Shown piece after piece: positions 61,862 through 64,000 of a stretch of DNA of 64,000 bases. The DNA is from Deltaproteobacteria bacterium. Lineage in GTDB: Bacteria; JADJOY01. The stretch's first letter is position 1. Each line of letters starts with the position of its first letter. The notes below the pieces were generated by a model. It was not told the DNA's origin. It ran no database searches and saw nothing but the letters and a program-made list of their open reading frames with translations. The position numbers were made by a program, and so were the translations under genes. The stretch lies in contig JADJOY010000010.1 of the NCBI GenBank assembly GCA_016713535.1, positions 124,001 through 188,000 of the forward strand, written 5' to 3'.

Positions 61862-63310
61862 TCACAGCGTGAGCGTGAACCCGATCGTGAACTGGATCAG
61901 CTCGCCGCCGCTCGTGTACCCGGGCCAGCCCAGCACGCGGGTCTCGGCGGTGCCGTCGCGGTCGAGGTCCGCGAACTCGGCGTCCTTGCGCACGGTGCGT
62001 TCGGCGAGGATGGACTGCTGGAACGCGGCGTTCATGCCGAAGGTCTTGTCGCTGCCGAACGGGTGCGGCAGGTCGACGCCGAAGCCCACCGACCACACGT
62101 AGCGGTCGTTGTCGACGAGGTTCGAGACACCGCTCTGATCGCCGATCGGCGACGCTTCCCAGAAAAACCCCGCGCGCAGGCTCGGCAGCGCCCGCACCAC
62201 GCTCTCGCCGTCGCCGAACGTGAAGTCGCCGAGCTGGTACTCGACACCCACCCGCGGCGTCCACGTGTCGTGGGTCGAGTAAGGCAGCGCGATGGTCTCG
62301 GCGATCGGGATCGGCACCTCCGGCAACGGCGGAATGACCACTCCGCCGGACGCCCGCACGATCAGCGTCGGGTCCTCGTAGGCGGCCCAGTTCGACCAGG
62401 TCACGTCGAGCTCGGCGCGCCACGACTCGTCGGGCGTCCACGCGAGCCCCAGCGTGGCCTGCTGCGGCGTGAACACGTTGACGTTGAAGATGTCGACCAC
62501 GAAGCCGTAGGTGATGCCGGCGCCCACCGAACCGCCGGGCGTGACGTGGAAGTCCTCGAAGTCGGCGCGGCTCTCGCCGCGATAGCTGGCGCCGAACGTG
62601 AGCCCGCCCAGGAACGGCCCGAGCTGCACTCCGGCGGTGGGCGCGAACTGCCACGGCGCCGAGAGCGAGAGCTCGCCCTGGGACGGCGTGCCGTCGAGGT
62701 TGAGGTCGAACACGATCTCACCGGCGGTCGTGTAGTACATCTGCATGCCGGCGCCCGCCTTGAGCCACGGTGCCAGCTCGGCGCCGAAGCCGAAGTAGAT
62801 GTACATGAGGTCGAGCATGTGCCGGTACCGCGTGTAGCCGGGCTCGGCCGCGTCGCGGCTGGTCATCGTGAACGCGTGGTCGGTGGGCAGCACGAAGAGC
62901 GCGCCACCGGCGACCTTCGTGTCCAGCACCGTCATCGGCAGCGCGATCGAGCCGACCGCCGAGACCTGCTTCTCGACGCGCGGATCGACGTCGCCGTGGA
63001 TCGGCTCGCCGTCCGCGTCCTCGCCGACCACGCCGCCCTTCAGCGGATCGAGCTGTGGGTCGATCGTGAAGAGGCCGAGCTCGACGGTCGGCCCCGTGAG
63101 CGAGGCGAGCCCGGCCGGGTTGTAGAAGATCGCGTAGGTGTCGTCGGTCGACGCGACGTAGGCGCCGCCGAGGGCGACGCCGCGCGGGCCGATGCCGAGC
63201 AAGCCGGGGACCGTGCCGCGCGCCGACGACGCGCTCGCCGCGATCACGCCGAACGCGGCGAGCACCGCGAGGGCCGGGGTCCGCGCGCGACGCCGCTCAG
63301 CGATCTTCAC
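61862..63310 (-). CDS. FadL/OmpP1/TodX-type outer-membrane transporter
   Basis: A GTG start at 63310 gives 482 residues with a signal peptide (RARTPALAVLAAFGVIAASASSARG). The N-terminal plug motif GPRGVALGGAYVASTDDTYAIFYNPAGLA is diagnostic of the family. The rest is amphipathic strands, ending IQFTIGFTLTL. Members carry hydrophobic compounds (long-chain fatty acids, aromatic hydrocarbons) across the outer membrane. It overlaps the upstream lipoprotein gene by 14 bp. It is followed by the SRPBCC and SDR genes on the same strand. Confidence 0.9.
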   Translation of the reverse strand: MKIAERRRARTPALAVLAAFGVIAASASSARGTVPGLLGIGPRGVALGGAYVASTDDTYAIFYNPAGLASLTGPTVELGLFTIDPQLDPLKGGVVGEDADGEPIHGDVDPRVEKQVSAVGSIALPMTVLDTKVAGGALFVLPTDHAFTMTSRDAAEPGYTRYRHMLDLMYIYFGFGAELAPWLKAGAGMQMYYTTAGEIVFDLNLDGTPSQGELSLSAPWQFAPTAGVQLGPFLGGLTFGASYRGESRADFEDFHVTPGGSVGAGITYGFVVDIFNVNVFTPQQATLGLAWTPDESWRAELDVTWSNWAAYEDPTLIVRASGGVVIPPLPEVPIPIAETIALPYSTHDTWTPRVGVEYQLGDFTFGDGESVVRALPSLRAGFFWEASPIGDQSGVSNLVDNDRYVWSVGFGVDLPHPFGSDKTFGMNAAFQQSILAERTVRKDAEFADLDRDGTAETRVLGWPGYTSGGELIQFTIGFTLTL

Positions 63311-63779
63311 ACCGCACCCCGCCCTCGTCCTGGCCGTAGAGACACAGACCGCCGTCTGGAGTGACGCGGATGCGGAGGGTCGCGCCGTCCACGTCGACCC
63401 GGAACCCGACCGTCGAGAGCAACGTGGTGCGACCGGAGGCATCGGTGTCGTGGAGCCCGACGACGTGACGGCCGAGGTCGGTGACGAACGCCGCCCCCGC
63501 GCCGGGTGTCAGCGTCGCGACCTGCGTCCCCGGGTCGAGGAGCGCGGGGCCGAGCACGGACGGCTCGAGGAGCACCGCGATCGAGGCGTCCGCGCCGTAG
63601 AGCCGCACGTCGGCGGCGTCGTTGGTCAGCTCCACCACGACCTTGGGCGACACCACGCCGCTCGAGCTGCAGCCGGGCCCCGCCAGCGAAAGCGCGAGCG
63701 CCACTGTTCCGAGCGGCCTCGCAGTCCGCCCCGGTCGGGGGGCGCGCCTCCACCCGCGCCTGTCCTCGCGTCGCGTCAC
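63297..63779 (-). CDS. Putative lipoprotein, unknown function
   Basis: A GTG start at 63779 gives 160 residues. After an Arg-rich stretch, LGTVALALSLAGPGCSSS is a lipoprotein signal with a somewhat unusual lipobox. The mature part is all beta (VVVELTNDAADVRLYGADAS, GFRVDVDGATLRIRVTPDGGLCLYGQ), with two Cys near the end. It is translationally coupled to the FadL-like gene and probably helps it at the outer membrane; this is inferred from position. Confidence 0.65.
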   Translation of the reverse strand: MTRREDRRGWRRAPRPGRTARPLGTVALALSLAGPGCSSSGVVSPKVVVELTNDAADVRLYGADASIAVLLEPSVLGPALLDPGTQVATLTPGAGAAFVTDLGRHVVGLHDTDASGRTTLLSTVGFRVDVDGATLRIRVTPDGGLCLYGQDEGGVRCEDR

Positions 63780-63820
63780 CGCTCGCTCTCTCCCCGCCCC
63801 GCGCGCCTTGCTAACAGCGT

Positions 63821-63833
63821 TAACATGGTGTTA
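63821..63833. promoter_or_regulatory. Operator-like palindrome between divergent genes
   Basis: TAACATGGTGTTA is a perfect 5-bp dyad with a 3-bp centre, in a short AT-richer stretch. It lies 42 bp upstream of the lipoprotein start and 54 bp upstream of the partial gene on the other strand. A second TAACAG half-site lies at 63812. The regulator is unknown. Confidence 0.4.
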
Positions 63834-63886
63834 CGAACGCGCCGGCCGAGTCAACGACTTCGATTCTCGATTTCGCCGACGCACAC

Positions 63887-64000
63887 GTGAGACCGCCTCC
63901 TCCACGGCTACGCCCGCGTCCTCGCTCGCGCGACGCTCGGGCCTGGCTGGTGGCGGCGAGCCTCGCGAGCGCGGTCATCGCGACCGGCCCGAGCGCCGCC
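63887..64000 (+). CDS. N-terminus of a secreted protein (partial)
   Basis: From the GTG at 63887 the frame is open to the window end, 38 residues. It has an Arg/Pro-rich start, then a signal-like helix, AWLVAASLASAVIATGPSAA. This is divergent from the lipoprotein gene. Too little is visible to name it. Confidence 0.4.
   Translation, partial: MRPPPPRLRPRPRSRDARAWLVAASLASAVIATGPSAA

Overview
The window is GC-rich (roughly 70%) bacterial chromosome from a Gram-negative, respiring organism. Outer-membrane proteins, lipoproteins and long multihaem cytochromes are present. The pairing of a CcoN-CcoO fusion, large deltaproteobacterial-type lipid/polyketide synthases, knottin-tailed subtilisins and 'SGG..N.ASG' head-repeat proteins suggests Myxococcota, Binatota or a related lineage of the old Deltaproteobacteria. 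That placement is an inference. No rRNA, tRNA, CRISPR array or transposase gene was recognised.

Region 1 (1-11,142, minus strand) is a lipid/polyketide operon. It reads acyl-CoA dehydrogenase, then a ~2,990-residue iterative synthase (KS-AT-KS2-five tandem ACPs-KR-DH), then the start of an acyl-CoA carboxylase. All five ACPs carry Thr where the phosphopantetheine Ser is expected. Region 2 (11.7-24 kb) has an outer-membrane protein with a clear terminator and a complete cbb3 oxidase set: ccoI-ccoS-ccoNO (fused)-ccoQ-ccoP, then ccoG and a SafE-like gene. A monohaem cytochrome c and a DUF885 lipoprotein follow. Three CRP/FNR-like palindromes lie in this region. Region 3 (24-30.3 kb) holds three tandem secreted subtilisins with a PA insert and a six-Cys knottin-like tail. 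The last two are recent duplicates.

Region 4 (30.4-48 kb) holds a Ser/Thr kinase with a cyclic-nucleotide-type domain, an SGNH-type membrane protein, a pentahaem membrane cytochrome, two GNATs, a NodB-type deacetylase and a PEBP protein. It also holds two beta-propeller proteins, one fused to a phosphoesterase, a YadA-head-like secreted protein and an 11-haem c / b-type membrane cytochrome. Region 5 (48-64 kb) has Pcm, a GT-C glycosyltransferase, a molybdopterin oxidoreductase, RecQ, a SnoaL-like protein, two unknown genes, VapBC, an SDR, an SRPBCC protein and a FadL-type porin with a partner lipoprotein.

Two features cut across the window. First, at least 12 conserved genes between 3.7 and 47.1 kb are broken by small indels, nearly all of one base, although protein similarity continues in another frame; none was found from 48 to 64 kb. 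This looks mainly like assembly or base-calling error and not mass pseudogenisation. Second, intergenic DNA is filled with short perfect hairpins that share flanks (CCCCTAC, CCCTCC, CGCTACGA) and loops but have different, internally compensated stems. Several of them supply the TAG stop codon of the neighbouring gene, and they build a 1.2-kb composite array at 59.1-60.35 kb.
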